NCBI RefSeq assembly: GCF_037102585.1
Contig: NW_027043829.1
Span: 2,232,001-2,296,000 of the forward strand
From: Saccharomycopsis crataegensis
Taxonomy: Eukaryota > Ascomycota > Saccharomycetes > Ascoideales > Saccharomycopsidaceae
Length of the DNA stretch: 64,000 nt
Direction of reading: 5' to 3'
Shown: in pieces, positions 21,527 to 30,756 of the stretch
How positions within the stretch are numbered: the first letter of the stretch is position 1
Layout: every line of letters begins with the position of its first letter
Notes under the pieces: model-generated
Databases searched by the model: none
Seen by the model: the letters and a program-made list of their open reading frames with translations, nothing else
Told to the model about the DNA's origin: nothing
Position numbers and translations under genes: made by a program

Positions 21527-22170
21527 ATAATATTTGTGTGAATGGATTTTTTTTTTTTTTTTTTTTCAAAAAAAAGAAAAAAAAAAGAATTATATTATTT
21601 TCTAATTACATCTTTTACGATTTTGTTCTCTTTTTTTCTTTTTTCTTTTGATACACAAGTTTTAGTTAATTTATTTTGTTTTGTTTATCAGTTCGTATGA
21701 AATAATCTTTAGCTATTATTTCCCTATTTGAAATTTTATTAATTGTTTAGAGTAATATATTCGTAATGCTTTTTTTTTGTTTCTTCATCCTAAATTGAAT
21801 TAGATTTTGAATTATTTTATTCCATTCCCCGGTATCTTGTATCAAATGCCAAGGAATGGACGACATCCATGTCTTTCAAATAAAACAACAAACGAGTTAC
21901 CAGAAAATATATTGTATTCCATCAACTGGGACCGTAAAATAGTCCATGGTCCCGCAGCATAGTGGTGGACACCGTACGCAGTACGGCCCCAGCATTGGCC
22001 ACAGGGTACTGCGCACTGGGCCTAAAGCTGCTGGAGAATGTTGAGCTTCCAGAGTATAAAATATTGAGATAATTCCTTCAAAATAATACATTTTTAATAC
22101 ATTTTTTATTCTATTCATTTACTGAAGGACTCTTTGTAATATTAAATTAGAAAATTCCACAAAAATCACC
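21527..22170. other. ERG11 3' end and promoter of GPI wall-protein gene
   Basis: 644 bp. T/A-rich ERG11 3' sequence (21548-21600) is followed by a GC-rich, palindrome-dense patch (21928-22035), then TATAAAA at 22055-22061 and the leader of the wall-protein gene. Confidence 0.55.
21928..22013. repeat. Cluster of inverted repeats in a GC-rich promoter patch
   Basis: GGGACC (21928-21933) pairs with GGTCCC (21948-21953). CCGTAC (21972-21977) pairs with GTACGG (21981-21986). CGCAGTAC (21977-21984) pairs with GTACTGCG (22006-22013). The CCG/CGG ends are typical of zinc-cluster factor sites. Confidence 0.6.
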
Positions 22171-22824
22171 ATGAAGATCAACGCTTTAGCCTCGTCTGTC
22201 GCCCTTTTGGCGGTTGCTGTTAATGCCAAACACGCTGTCGACACTCCTGAAGCCAACACTGTCACCGAAGTTCCAACTACTGCTTCTTCTATTACTGAAA
22301 CCACTACTTCCACTTCATCCACTGCCTTATCTGCCTCTACCACCGTGGCTGCCTGTACCGATTACGCCTGTATCCAATCAGAAGCCGTCAATGACGAAAC
22401 CTCTTCTGGCTACTCCATCACCCATGTGGTTTCCACGAGCTCATACGACTCCACAACATACACCTCTGAAGGATCCTCTACTTCAGCTTCTGATTCTGCT
22501 ACTGCTGGAGACTCGGTAGCCGCCACTACTAGTGGTGCATCCGGTACCAAATCCACCACTGCAGGTGCCGATCATACTTCTTCTGAAGCCACTGCCATCC
22601 ATACTATCGCCAGTAACAGCACCACTTTGCACCATTCTGCTACCACATCAGCTGAATCATCAGCTACTTATGGTTCAGTTACTGGGGATCTTACTGCAAC
22701 TTATGGTACTTCTGGGGCCGTCAACACAACTTCGAAATCCAAATCTTCTGCTGGTGAAGCTGATCACTTACGTGCCACTGGTGGTCTATTTGCTTTGGCC
22801 ATCTTTGCCATTTCTTTATTCTAA
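22171..22824 (+). CDS. Small GPI-anchored Ser/Thr-rich cell-wall protein
   Basis: 217 residues. It has a signal peptide (MKINALASSVALLAVAVNA, about 1-19), a Ser/Thr/Ala-rich body likely to be O-mannosylated, two Cys (CTDYAC near residue 65), and a C-terminal hydrophobic tail (GGLFALAIFAISLF) after a small-residue region (SKSSAGEADHLRATGG) that looks like a GPI attachment site. No catalytic domain is visible. The family is fast-evolving and I do not recognise a specific orthologue. A TATA box lies about 110 bp upstream, behind a palindrome-rich patch, which suggests regulated expression. Confidence 0.85.
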   Translation: MKINALASSVALLAVAVNAKHAVDTPEANTVTEVPTTASSITETTTSTSSTALSASTTVAACTDYACIQSEAVNDETSSGYSITHVVSTSSYDSTTYTSEGSSTSASDSATAGDSVAATTSGASGTKSTTAGADHTSSEATAIHTIASNSTTLHHSATTSAESSATYGSVTGDLTATYGTSGAVNTTSKSKSSAGEADHLRATGGLFALAIFAISLF

Positions 22825-23247
22825 GTTTGGAAAAAAAAAGGCACTCCCACATTTCGGTTCATCATTTTGTATTATTAATTCCATACGTTGATGTGCGGTG
22901 GTTTCCTCTTGATGAATAAAATCACCACATCGTGTAATTTTGTTATTTTTTATTGGTTCATTTTATTATTATTAGTTTTTATCAGACTTGTTTTGTTTCA
23001 CTATTTTTTATCTTTACATATTGCTCATTCCTTTAGACATATTCTTAGTAAATTGGACTCTATTGTACCGTTATTTTACAAAAAAAAAAGAATCATTTTG
23101 TAGATTCGCTCATTGGTATTATTATTATTATTATTATTGTACAAGTTTTAGTCCCTTTGGTAAATATATAGGAATAACCAAAAGTAGCATTTATAATATA
23201 TCTGTAATGAAGACCATCAATCCCTTGAAAATTTAGTCAGCAGAGTA
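22825..23247. other. Convergent 3' region, wall protein / ISA2
   Basis: 423 bp between two converging stop codons. AT-rich, with a (TTA)n microsatellite at about 23118-23141. Nothing else seen. Confidence 0.5.
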
Positions 23248-23774
23248 TCAAGCCAGCTTTTCAAGCTTGGAAAAATCAACATCGAAACTTGATCCACAAC
23301 CACATGCACTCTTGGTGTACGGACTATCAATCACTTTAAAAGATGTACCAATCAACTCTTTCACATAATCAACTTTTGACTCTCTAAGGATCAATAAACT
23401 GGAATTGTCCAACACCACTTTTGCGCCATCTCTGTTGAAAATAGAAGTTTCATCATCGTTCAAATCATCGACAGTCAAATTTTCAAGTTTCGTCTGGTTA
23501 AGGTCCTTTTTGATTACTTTATCTTGGAATAAGTCTATCAATTTCAAATGATATTGAAACCCATGACATCCTCCAGATTCCACTGTCACTTGTACCGCAA
23601 GATTGCTATTCTTATCTTCGGCCATGAGTTTTTGAAGTTGATTGCAAGCATTACGGCTGATGGCCACTTTCAAAGGCTTGGAATCATCATTATCAGCAAA
23701 CTGCTCGTTGAAGATCAGAGTCTTTGCGAATGTGGTTTCGAAATCTTCCACCAACGAGTTATTTTTCTTAGGAA

Positions 23775-23828
<54 letters not shown>

Positions 23829-23979
23829 CAGCAGTAGTCGAGGGAGACAGTGAACCTGTAGGCTTGATATTGTTGTACACTGGAGATTGCATGTGCAATC
23901 TTCGCTGGGCTAAAGCTGGAACCATTCTTGCGAACGGGAATCCATATAGTGATCTAGACGATTTGACAACCCTGAACAT
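23248..23979 (-). CDS. ISA2: Mitochondrial iron-sulfur assembly protein Isa2
   Basis: 243 residues from the ATG at 23979 (MFRVVKSSRSLYG). The first ~30 residues form an Arg-rich mitochondrial presequence. An A-type Fe-S carrier needed for [4Fe-4S] maturation (aconitase, lipoate synthase). The conserved Cys are in 'VTVESGGCHGFQYHLKL' and 'KSACGCGSSFDVDF', matching S. cerevisiae Isa2. 'ELIGTSFKVIDSP' and 'RDGAKVVLDNSSLLIL' also match. Between presequence and domain lies a run of about 18 Thr coded by an ACT (plus-strand AGT) microsatellite at 23775-23836. It diverges from OCA4 across 211 bp holding a CACGTG box. Confidence 0.93.
23775..23836. repeat. AGT/ACT trinucleotide microsatellite coding poly-Thr in ISA2
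   Basis: About 20 tandem AGT units, with two AGC interruptions at one end, in frame inside ISA2. Likely length-polymorphic between strains. Confidence 0.9.
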
Positions 23980-24090
23980 TATTAATGTTATTGTTATTGT
24001 TATTATCACTGTTTGGTAATTAGCCAATGGCTAAAGATCATTAGTAATGGTAATAATTCTTACCTGGTTTTTTTTTTGAATAAGCGTCTG

Positions 24091-24096
24091 CACGTG
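24091..24096. promoter_or_regulatory. CACGTG E-box between ISA2 and OCA4
   Basis: A palindromic CACGTG followed by A (Cbf1-type site) in the 211-bp divergent promoter, 95 bp from the OCA4 ATG. Also seen near MLH1 (43346-43351). Confidence 0.4.
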
Positions 24097-24190
24097 ACAA
24101 AAAATGAACTGTGATTGAAAACCGTCATCGCACACAATTATCATCACGATGTTGAAGGAAATTGATGCTACATAAAAACCCATAATAACA

Positions 24191-25744
24191 ATGCTCGTCC
24201 CTCCCACGAACTTCGGGATCGTCGAGGACGGGGTATATAGAGCCTCGTATCTTGATCTGATCAATTTTTTTTTCCTTGAAACATTACACCTCAAATCAAT
24301 TCTTTTAGTGGATGCAGAGAAGCCCCCATCTCACTTCTACAAGTTTCTTCATAAAAACAAGATCCAATTGTACCAGATTACCAACCGGAAGCTGAAAATG
24401 AAACAGGACAATGACCAAGGGAGCTCCAATCATCATAGCGACAAAAAGAAATATCAATATCGGCGAAATGCCACTTTGCCCGGGCTTCACGAGCCAGACG
24501 TTGGTGGTGAGGATGATGGAGACCTTGAACGCAACGTTATCTACATTTACAACGATTCGTCCCTTGTGTCTTCTTCCCCGAGTTTTGACGACTCTTGGAT
24601 GGTCATGAAACGGAATTTATTATCGAAGATATTCGGAGTGGTGTTGGACAGGTCGAATTACAACTTGATGATTGTCGATTCCATCTGCGTGGTGGCGTCG
24701 TTACTAAGGAAAATTGAGAAATGGAACTATTCTAATTTGATTAGCGAGTATAGGTTTTACGCAGGAAAGAATAAGACATTCCAAATTGAAAACTTTTTAG
24801 AGATAATTCAGATCGAATTGGTGCCTGCGAAAAAAATCGAGGATAATAATAACAATACTAATAGTGATAAATCCGGAGAACCTTCACCATCATCGGAAGA
24901 GCTACGAGATAATAATCAAGGGAAATTAAGACAACCCAGTATGATAAAGCAGAAAAATAGTATTGAATCTAAACGACAAATCACTATCCCAATCAATCAG
25001 CAGCAACAAAATTCACAAATTAGTCCGCAACAGAATAGAGGAAGCTTTGCCAGTGTTTGGAGCGGAGGAAGTTATGAGTACTACCAATCTCCAAGAACTA
25101 ATTATCGAAGTCCAAGAAATATTACCCAATCAACCCAGGATAATAAAGGAGACATGTGTGGTTCTAAAGTCACCCAGTATTCTTTCAAAAGCCAAGATGA
25201 CTCCTATGACAACTCGTATAAAAGTATGTTACATTCTGCAGGAGATTCGCCGGGATTAGGGTTGAGTCCGCTGATTAACAAAGAGGAAAATGCTTCTTCC
25301 TCACCGCAGATCCCTAATAATTTATTGAGATTTATGGAGATCCGAAAGAAGAACAAACAAAACTTTGATGAAGAAGATCAAAAGAATTCGGAAGATGTTG
25401 TTTTGCCATTAGAGGATTATGACAAGGCTAATGGCGAGCAGCATAAATCGCTTCTCAGTGCCGAGTTGGCCCATGATAAACATCTCGACGAGACTAACCA
25501 AAGTGATAGTATTAATGAGGAAGGATTGGAGCTAGTGGATAATAAAGATAAAGAAGAATACTCAGACTATTTGAAGGATGAGAAATACTTTGACTCGTTC
25601 TATAAGCCTTTACTGAGTGAGAAGTTTGATAAGATAAAGAATCACATCAAGTTGAAACTCCCTACGGAAGAAAGACTACCAGGATGGTTCAAACAGCAGC
25701 GAGCCCTCTGGGTCGAAGAGTACAAGGAGATCAATGGGATATGA
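24191..25744 (+). CDS. OCA4: Oca4, inactive-type tyrosine phosphatase-like protein
   Basis: 517 residues, against 362 in S. cerevisiae Oca4. A member of the Siw14/Oca dual-specificity phosphatase group (OCA complex, inositol pyrophosphate and oxidant-arrest signalling). The start 'MLVPPTNFGIVEDGVYRASY' is almost identical to Oca4. Also matching are 'FLETLHLKSILLVD', 'YNLMIVDSICVVASLLRKIEKWNYSNLISEYRFYAGKN', 'FLEIIQIEL' and the C-terminal 'RLPGWFKQQRALWVEEYKE'. The usual CX5R catalytic loop is not visible; 'VDSICVVASLLRKI' sits in its place, as in Oca4. The middle (about 215-440) is a long disordered Ser/Asn/Gln insertion. An in-frame CTG at 24257-24259 aligns with Thr in S. cerevisiae. Confidence 0.92.
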   Translation: MLVPPTNFGIVEDGVYRASYLDLINFFFLETLHLKSILLVDAEKPPSHFYKFLHKNKIQLYQITNRKLKMKQDNDQGSSNHHSDKKKYQYRRNATLPGLHEPDVGGEDDGDLERNVIYIYNDSSLVSSSPSFDDSWMVMKRNLLSKIFGVVLDRSNYNLMIVDSICVVASLLRKIEKWNYSNLISEYRFYAGKNKTFQIENFLEIIQIELVPAKKIEDNNNNTNSDKSGEPSPSSEELRDNNQGKLRQPSMIKQKNSIESKRQITIPINQQQQNSQISPQQNRGSFASVWSGGSYEYYQSPRTNYRSPRNITQSTQDNKGDMCGSKVTQYSFKSQDDSYDNSYKSMLHSAGDSPGLGLSPLINKEENASSSPQIPNNLLRFMEIRKKNKQNFDEEDQKNSEDVVLPLEDYDKANGEQHKSLLSAELAHDKHLDETNQSDSINEEGLELVDNKDKEEYSDYLKDEKYFDSFYKPLLSEKFDKIKNHIKLKLPTEERLPGWFKQQRALWVEEYKEINGI

Positions 25745-26078
25745 AGGTGGTGGCATTGATAATGAACGTTGGCTTGAAAGTATCTCCGAATGTAGGATGA
25801 GATCGTAGTGCGGATAGCGTTGCGCATTGGGTAAAAAATGCTCATCTCCAAAAGAATTTTTGATTTTTAATTAGCGTAAAACCATCGATGGGCCGTTAGG
25901 AAGGAGAATATCCTGGGTGTTAGTGAGCTATCTCTTTCGTTTTTTATTATCAACTATTCTTTTGCTCTCTTTTTTTTTTTTTTTGTCTTTTTCATTCTTT
26001 CATTCTTCCTTCTTGGCTTTCTGTTCTTTCTAGCCCCGACCAGCTTAAAGCGCGAATCCAAAGATCATCTCACAAACA
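25745..26078. other. OCA4 3' end and MAC1 promoter
   Basis: 334 bp with a T-rich stretch (25940-25995). It contains TTTGCTC at 25971-25977, matching the S. cerevisiae Mac1 copper-response core, 102 bp before the MAC1 ATG. This could allow autoregulation, but it is a single copy and short. Confidence 0.4.
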
Positions 26079-26290
26079 ATGATCTTGGTAGAAGGAGAAA
26101 AGTACGCGTGTATACAGTGTATTCGAGGACATCGATCATCAACATGCCAACATACTGGTCGTCCCTTGGTCCAGGTTCGCTCTCGGGGTAGACCATCAAG
26201 TATCTCTGGTCACCGAGTCGCAGTGTTTGCCGAGGACTCTAACACTAAATATGAAACCAAACAAAGACGACTGCCGACCCCCGGTAATAA

Positions 26291-26334
<44 letters not shown>

Positions 26335-27575
26335 TCAATAATAGTAATAACTGTGGCAAAATATCAAAGACCCGTAGTGCATGCGCTTGCTGCCCTACGA
26401 AATCGATGGCCACCGATGGGAGAGTCATCGTGGTACGGGCCTCAAAGAGAAGTCTTGTGGATGTGACGGACGGATCAGTGAAGGTCTTGGGACCAATGAA
26501 GGAAAGTTCGAACCGGCCAACAATCGCTACATACACATTAAACCCCCAGCTGAATTTCCAAAGCAGTTCAAGGGGTGGAAATCTGGTAAAGGTGAAAAGT
26601 TGTTGCCTGAAAAAGAACAATATATCAAAACAAGAGGAGACAGTGAAAGAAATACCAAATAACACGGATAGTTGCAGAGCCACCATTCCCACAAAAAGTT
26701 GTTGTGGAAGTGAGCTGCCTAACAAGAAGGGGGGATGTTGTGGAAGTGGTAAACAAGGTCCAGTTAATAATAAGAGCTGTTGCGGGAGTGGTAAAACAGA
26801 TCCAATCAAGCCGGAAATTGATCCAGAAGCTGATTTCAAGAGTGGTTGCAGAATCATTAAATTTGAGAATTATAATGGGACAAAGGATCAAAATTATAAA
26901 GCCGCCGCCACGAAAACTGCAACATCAATATTATCTACAAATATCGTTGACCAGCAGCCTGATATGTTCACCTCCCAAGAGATTCGAGAGTATTTTGCGA
27001 ATTTCACAGCCCAACCATCGATTCCGTTGGATTTTGGTACTGGTGGTCACACCACTTGCTCTTGTGATGATTCGTGTACTTGTGATCTGTGTATTATTCA
27101 TGGTAATATCCCTGGTAATATCCCTGGTAATATCCCTGGTAACATCGGGAATTTGGATAGCCGAACTACACAAGGGTATGGGCAAAACTTTTTCACTAAT
27201 GCCACAGGACATATGAATGGTACAGGGAATTTTAATGGAACAATGAATCTCCCTGACGGTACTATCACCAACTTGAATTACTTTCAATACCCTCTGGTGA
27301 GACCTGTGGCAAACCCTGGCCAGCTACTCACCCAACAAGTGCCATCGCTACCTCAAAACAACATCATTAATGACGTTGCTACACCATATATTGCAACAGC
27401 ACCAGCACCAGCAGCACCAGCACCGATGGGGATGGCTGCTACTGATCTGGGAGATAATAATGTGTTGTACGATCTTATCTTTGCCAACTCTTGCACGATT
27501 CCCGGCTCGTGTGGATGTGATGATACCTGTAGCTGTGAAGGGTGTTTGGTACATTCCAAGCCCCAGTATGGTTAG
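26079..27575 (+). CDS. MAC1: Copper-fist transcription factor Mac1 (copper-starvation sensor)
   Basis: 498 residues. The N-terminal copper fist 'YACIQCIRGHRSSTCQH' has zinc ligands C11, C14, C23 and H25, followed by the minor-groove motif RGRP (36-39). As in S. cerevisiae Mac1, the second Cys pair seen in Ace1 is absent, and a 'VIVVRASKRSLV' block matches Mac1 'ILFVRASAVRKA'. The C-terminal half holds two copper-binding REP-type motifs: CSCDDSCTCDLCIIH (about 328-342) and CGCDDTCSCEGCLVH (478-492). Three CCGS repeats lie near residues 208-237. Mac1 activates copper-uptake genes when copper is low. There is an Asn run (AAC microsatellite, 26291-26333) and an IPGN tandem repeat (27104-27145). 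CTG codons are more frequent here than in its neighbours. Confidence 0.93.
26291..26333. repeat. AAC microsatellite coding poly-Asn in MAC1
   Basis: About 14 AAC units in frame, between the copper fist and the VRAS block. Confidence 0.9.
27104..27145 (+). repeat. 12-bp minisatellite coding IPGN repeats in MAC1
   Basis: The unit AATATCCCTGGT is repeated three times plus a diverged copy, giving GNIPGNIPGNIPGNIG immediately after the first REP motif. Confidence 0.85.
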
Positions 27576-27944
27576 CTACTTCTATATATATATATATATA
27601 TATATACATGCCTGTAATAGTAGATGATTTATGTTATGCGGTGATTATTGTATGGCGTGCGGTTAATCATTTTCTAGCCACGCATCAAAAAAAAAAAAAA
27701 TTCCAAAAATTCAACCAAAAAAAAACAGTAAATGGAGAAGATAAATATCCATCACTGAATCAAAGAAAAAAGAAGTACACAGTGTAAAAGAACTGGCCAA
27801 AATAATAACAATCCCATTTGATTACGGAATAGAGGTGGAAAAGAAACAAAAATAAACGAAAAAAACAAACAATTCACATATCACGCTCATTTATCGCCAA
27901 TTATTATTAATTATTATTCATCGCCCCATTTCCCAGTTTCCCAG
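27576..27944. other. MAC1 3' end and LCB1 promoter
   Basis: 369 bp. (TA)12 repeat at 27582-27606, A-rich stretches at 27688-27860, and a short (TTA)n run before the LCB1 ATG. No ORF of interest. Confidence 0.5.
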
Positions 27945-29879
27945 ATGGACACCTCCAACGTATCTTACGCTTCTTCGATCGCTGCTGCCGTGGTGGATCC
28001 TGAACGCGAACTCTCTGCTCGTATAACCTCTCTCATTGACCGCATTAAAACCTTACCTGGTGGGGCGATCCTCATTCGGTACATCCAATCTTCATACCAA
28101 GATGACCCGATCCGAACCGTGATTGAGATCTTCTTGATGTTGTTTGCTGTCCGTTATTTCTTTTCCAAAAAGACTTCTCCTGACTCCAAGGAAGCAGTGC
28201 CTTTATCAGAAAAGGAAATTGATGAATTGTGCAAGCAATGGAAACCAAGACCTCTTGCGGAACCAGTCACTGAGGCCGAACTCTACAAGTTGAAGAAGAT
28301 CCCAGTATTGGCTGGGGCCGTGGATAAGAAGATCACGATTTCTGGTGAAAACTACTTGGACTACAACAGACAGTTTGCGCCTGAAAAAAGATACGACGTC
28401 GAAGGGATTGAGTGTCCTGAACCACCACTTGAAGATGTTTTGAACTTGGCGAGCCTTGATTTCTTGAACTTGTCTCATGACCCGCGTCTTTTGGAAATCG
28501 CCGCCAATATCATCAAGAACCATGGGGTCGGCGCCTGTGGGCCTCCGGGGTTCTTTGGGAACCAGGATGTGCACATCAGATTGGAACAACGCTTGGCTGA
28601 ATGGTACGGTGTGGATTCTGCAATTGTTTACGGACAAGACTACTGTACCCCAATTTCGATTCTCCCAACATTTTTGAAGCGTGGTGATATTGCGATTGTC
28701 GACGCTGGCTGTAGTTTGGCCATTCAAAAGGGGCTCCTATTATCTCGTTGTCAAGTGGTTTACTTCGAACATAGAAACTACGAGCACTTGGCCAACACTC
28801 TTGAAGAACTCCAGGAAGAACTTCAAGATATTAAACCGCTCAACAGAAGAGTCATTGTCAGTGAAGGGTTATTTGCCAACACCGGTGATTTCGCCGATGT
28901 GCCAAAATTGGTGGAAATCAAAAAGAAGTACAAGTTCAGATTATTTTTGGATGAGAGTTTGTCGGTAGGCTCAATTGGACCTCATGGACGTGGGGTTGCC
29001 GATTATTATGGAGTGCCTGCGTCTGATATCGATATCTTGACCGGCTCGTTAGCTAACTCTCTTGCCTCTAGTGGTGGATTCTGTGTTGGTGAAAAGCCTA
29101 TGATATTTTACCAAAGAATTGCTTCAGCAGCCTACTGTTTTAGTGCCTCTTTGGCCCCATACAGTGTCCGGGTGGCCAATGAGGTGATCGACATGTTGGA
29201 ACAAAACGAGGGTAAAAAAGATTCACCTTTGGGTCTTTTAAACAAGAACTCTGCTTTGCTTCATGGTAAATTTTCTAAAAATAGAAAGATCTCGAAATAC
29301 CTTGATGTGGTGAGTGAGTCTGGATCACCAGTTGTCATACTTGAGTTTAACAAGGCTATCAAGAACAAACTCGGGTTCTACCAATATTATTACAATGAAA
29401 ATAACAAGACCGCTCAAGCCCATGAAAAGGGAATGAGACTGTTTGAACAAAGTGGTACTGCTGCTGCCGCTAAGCCATCGAGCAAAAAAGTTTCTGAGTC
29501 GAAGAAGAGTTTCGAACGTGTTGATTATTATTCAGATGAGGCTGTCGCTAAAATGAAATCTGAAGCATCCCAAAAGGCGATTGCAGAAAGCAAAAAGAAA
29601 TCACAGGCGGATATTCACAACCTCGAAGAGTTTTTGATTTCCAAGATCGTCAACAAATTGATGTTGGAAGACAAAATGTTAATTGGCACTTCCCAAAGAT
29701 TGTTGAAAATGGAAGTGTTCAGAGTTCGCCCAGTGTTCAAGATTTGCTTGTCTTCTGACTTATCAACCAAGGAAATTGACTCGGTAGTGGAAAAGCTTGC
29801 CAACCAGGTTGCTGGGGTAGTTGACAATATAAAATGTCTTGAAGATGTTGAAAAATTGAATTCTGTCAAGCCATTATAG
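27945..29879 (+). CDS. LCB1: Serine palmitoyltransferase subunit Lcb1
   Basis: 644 residues, against 558 in S. cerevisiae. The regulatory, non-PLP subunit of the ER enzyme that starts sphingolipid synthesis from serine and palmitoyl-CoA. It has a membrane helix at about 62-80 (TVIEIFLMLFAVRYFF), 'NFLNLS'-type region 'LASLDFLNLSHDPRL', 'YGVGACGPPGFFG'-like segment (here NHGVGACGPPGFFGNQDVHIRLE), 'DEGCSLAIQKG'-type (here VDAGCSLAIQKGLLLSRCQ), 'LDESLSVGSIGPHGRG' and 'TGSLANSLASSGGFCVG'. The catalytic Lys found in Lcb2 is absent, as expected. A Lys/Ser-rich insertion (about residues 490-560) accounts for the extra length. It has one CTG codon. Followed on the same strand by SCS7, which acts later in the same pathway. 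Confidence 0.95.
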   Translation: MDTSNVSYASSIAAAVVDPERELSARITSLIDRIKTLPGGAILIRYIQSSYQDDPIRTVIEIFLMLFAVRYFFSKKTSPDSKEAVPLSEKEIDELCKQWKPRPLAEPVTEAELYKLKKIPVLAGAVDKKITISGENYLDYNRQFAPEKRYDVEGIECPEPPLEDVLNLASLDFLNLSHDPRLLEIAANIIKNHGVGACGPPGFFGNQDVHIRLEQRLAEWYGVDSAIVYGQDYCTPISILPTFLKRGDIAIVDAGCSLAIQKGLLLSRCQVVYFEHRNYEHLANTLEELQEELQDIKPLNRRVIVSEGLFANTGDFADVPKLVEIKKKYKFRLFLDESLSVGSIGPHGRGVADYYGVPASDIDILTGSLANSLASSGGFCVGEKPMIFYQRIASAAYCFSASLAPYSVRVANEVIDMLEQNEGKKDSPLGLLNKNSALLHGKFSKNRKISKYLDVVSESGSPVVILEFNKAIKNKLGFYQYYYNENNKTAQAHEKGMRLFEQSGTAAAAKPSSKKVSESKKSFERVDYYSDEAVAKMKSEASQKAIAESKKKSQADIHNLEEFLISKIVNKLMLEDKMLIGTSQRLLKMEVFRVRPVFKICLSSDLSTKEIDSVVEKLANQVAGVVDNIKCLEDVEKLNSVKPL

Positions 29880-30326
29880 AGGTATGCTGTTGAACCATTA
29901 TAGATATACTGTCTGTTTATTCCTACAAATGTAATGAAATAAATGGGGAGGTCATGATGATGATTTTCTTCTTTATTTTTTTCACTTTCTTCCTTTCTTT
30001 CTCCACTTTTTGTGTTTTGGTTTTTGTCTCTGATACTGTTGTTTCTTCTCATATATTTTTTCCCCCATTTATTTCAGCTTTTCCATTAGATTTACTTCAT
30101 CCATCATGATTGGTTTACTCATAAACTGATGAAACTGCCTATGTTATATATCTACATATATATTCTTGGGGGGAGGTAGTCCATTTTTCCCTTAGCAAAT
30201 ATCCTCACTAATTATTTTTTTGACAAAAAAACTGTCATACATCTTCTTCTTCTTCTTCTTCTTGTTCTTCTTCTTAATTTTCCAATGCCACGTTTAATAA
30301 TATCTTTTTTGCAAAAATCTCCATCA

Positions 30327-30354
30327 AAAAAATCTCCATCAGGAGATTTTTTTG
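30327..30354. repeat. Perfect 12-bp inverted repeat with 4-nt loop, preceded by a direct copy
   Basis: The left arm (30327-30338) and right arm (30343-30354) are complementary over 12 bases around loop ATCA. A direct copy of the left arm and loop, AAATCTCCATCA, lies just before it (about 30315-30326). On either strand the arm ends in a T-run, resembling a terminator hairpin. Confidence 0.7.
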
Positions 30355-30486
30355 GTTTGGTAGCGTGATTTTATTCTCTTATCGAATAATGCGGCAGTTT
30401 CGTGGTGGCCCAGCCATCTGCCCCATAAGAGGCTCGAAAGATTAATTAGCATAATTATTATGATAGTAATATATATATAATAAATG

Positions 30487-30556
30487 GGGATATCCCTATT
30501 ACAGCTCACGCAGTAGTTGATCTCCTGTTATGGAGTATCGGATTAATCTGCGTGAG
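30487..30556. repeat. Nested palindromes in the SCS7 promoter
   Basis: GGGATATCCC (30487-30496) is a perfect palindrome. CTCACGCAG (30505-30513) pairs with CTGCGTGAG (30548-30556). Between them GATCTCC (30519-30525) nearly pairs with GGAGTATC (30532-30539). The set lies 200-270 bp before the SCS7 ATG. Confidence 0.65.
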
Positions 30557-30756
30557 AAAAATTTTGGTGCGGTAAAAAAAAATTAGTTGAAAAATACACT
30601 GATACGTATTTATTATCAAAAGAAAGGAAAGAAAAAACAGCTGACCATTATTTCCCCAAGACTATATTATCCCATCTAACTTAATTTCATTCTTCATTTT
30701 TATCACACTCGTTGTTTCTTTATAGAATCGGTAACCTAGATATTAACGACACAACC

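Larger units (their letters stand above)
29880..30756. other. LCB1 3' end and SCS7 promoter
   Basis: 877 bp. Contains a TTC microsatellite (30242-30275), a 12-bp-stem hairpin (30327-30354), a 10-bp palindrome (30487-30496) and a two-tier inverted repeat (30505-30556). T-rich near 29965-30065. No ORF. Confidence 0.55.

Noticed and set aside
29953-30033. ATGATGA and CTGA 70 nt apart, resembling a C/D snoRNA
   Set aside because: There is no terminal stem and the interior is pyrimidine-rich without a plausible guide. It lies in the LCB1 3' region.
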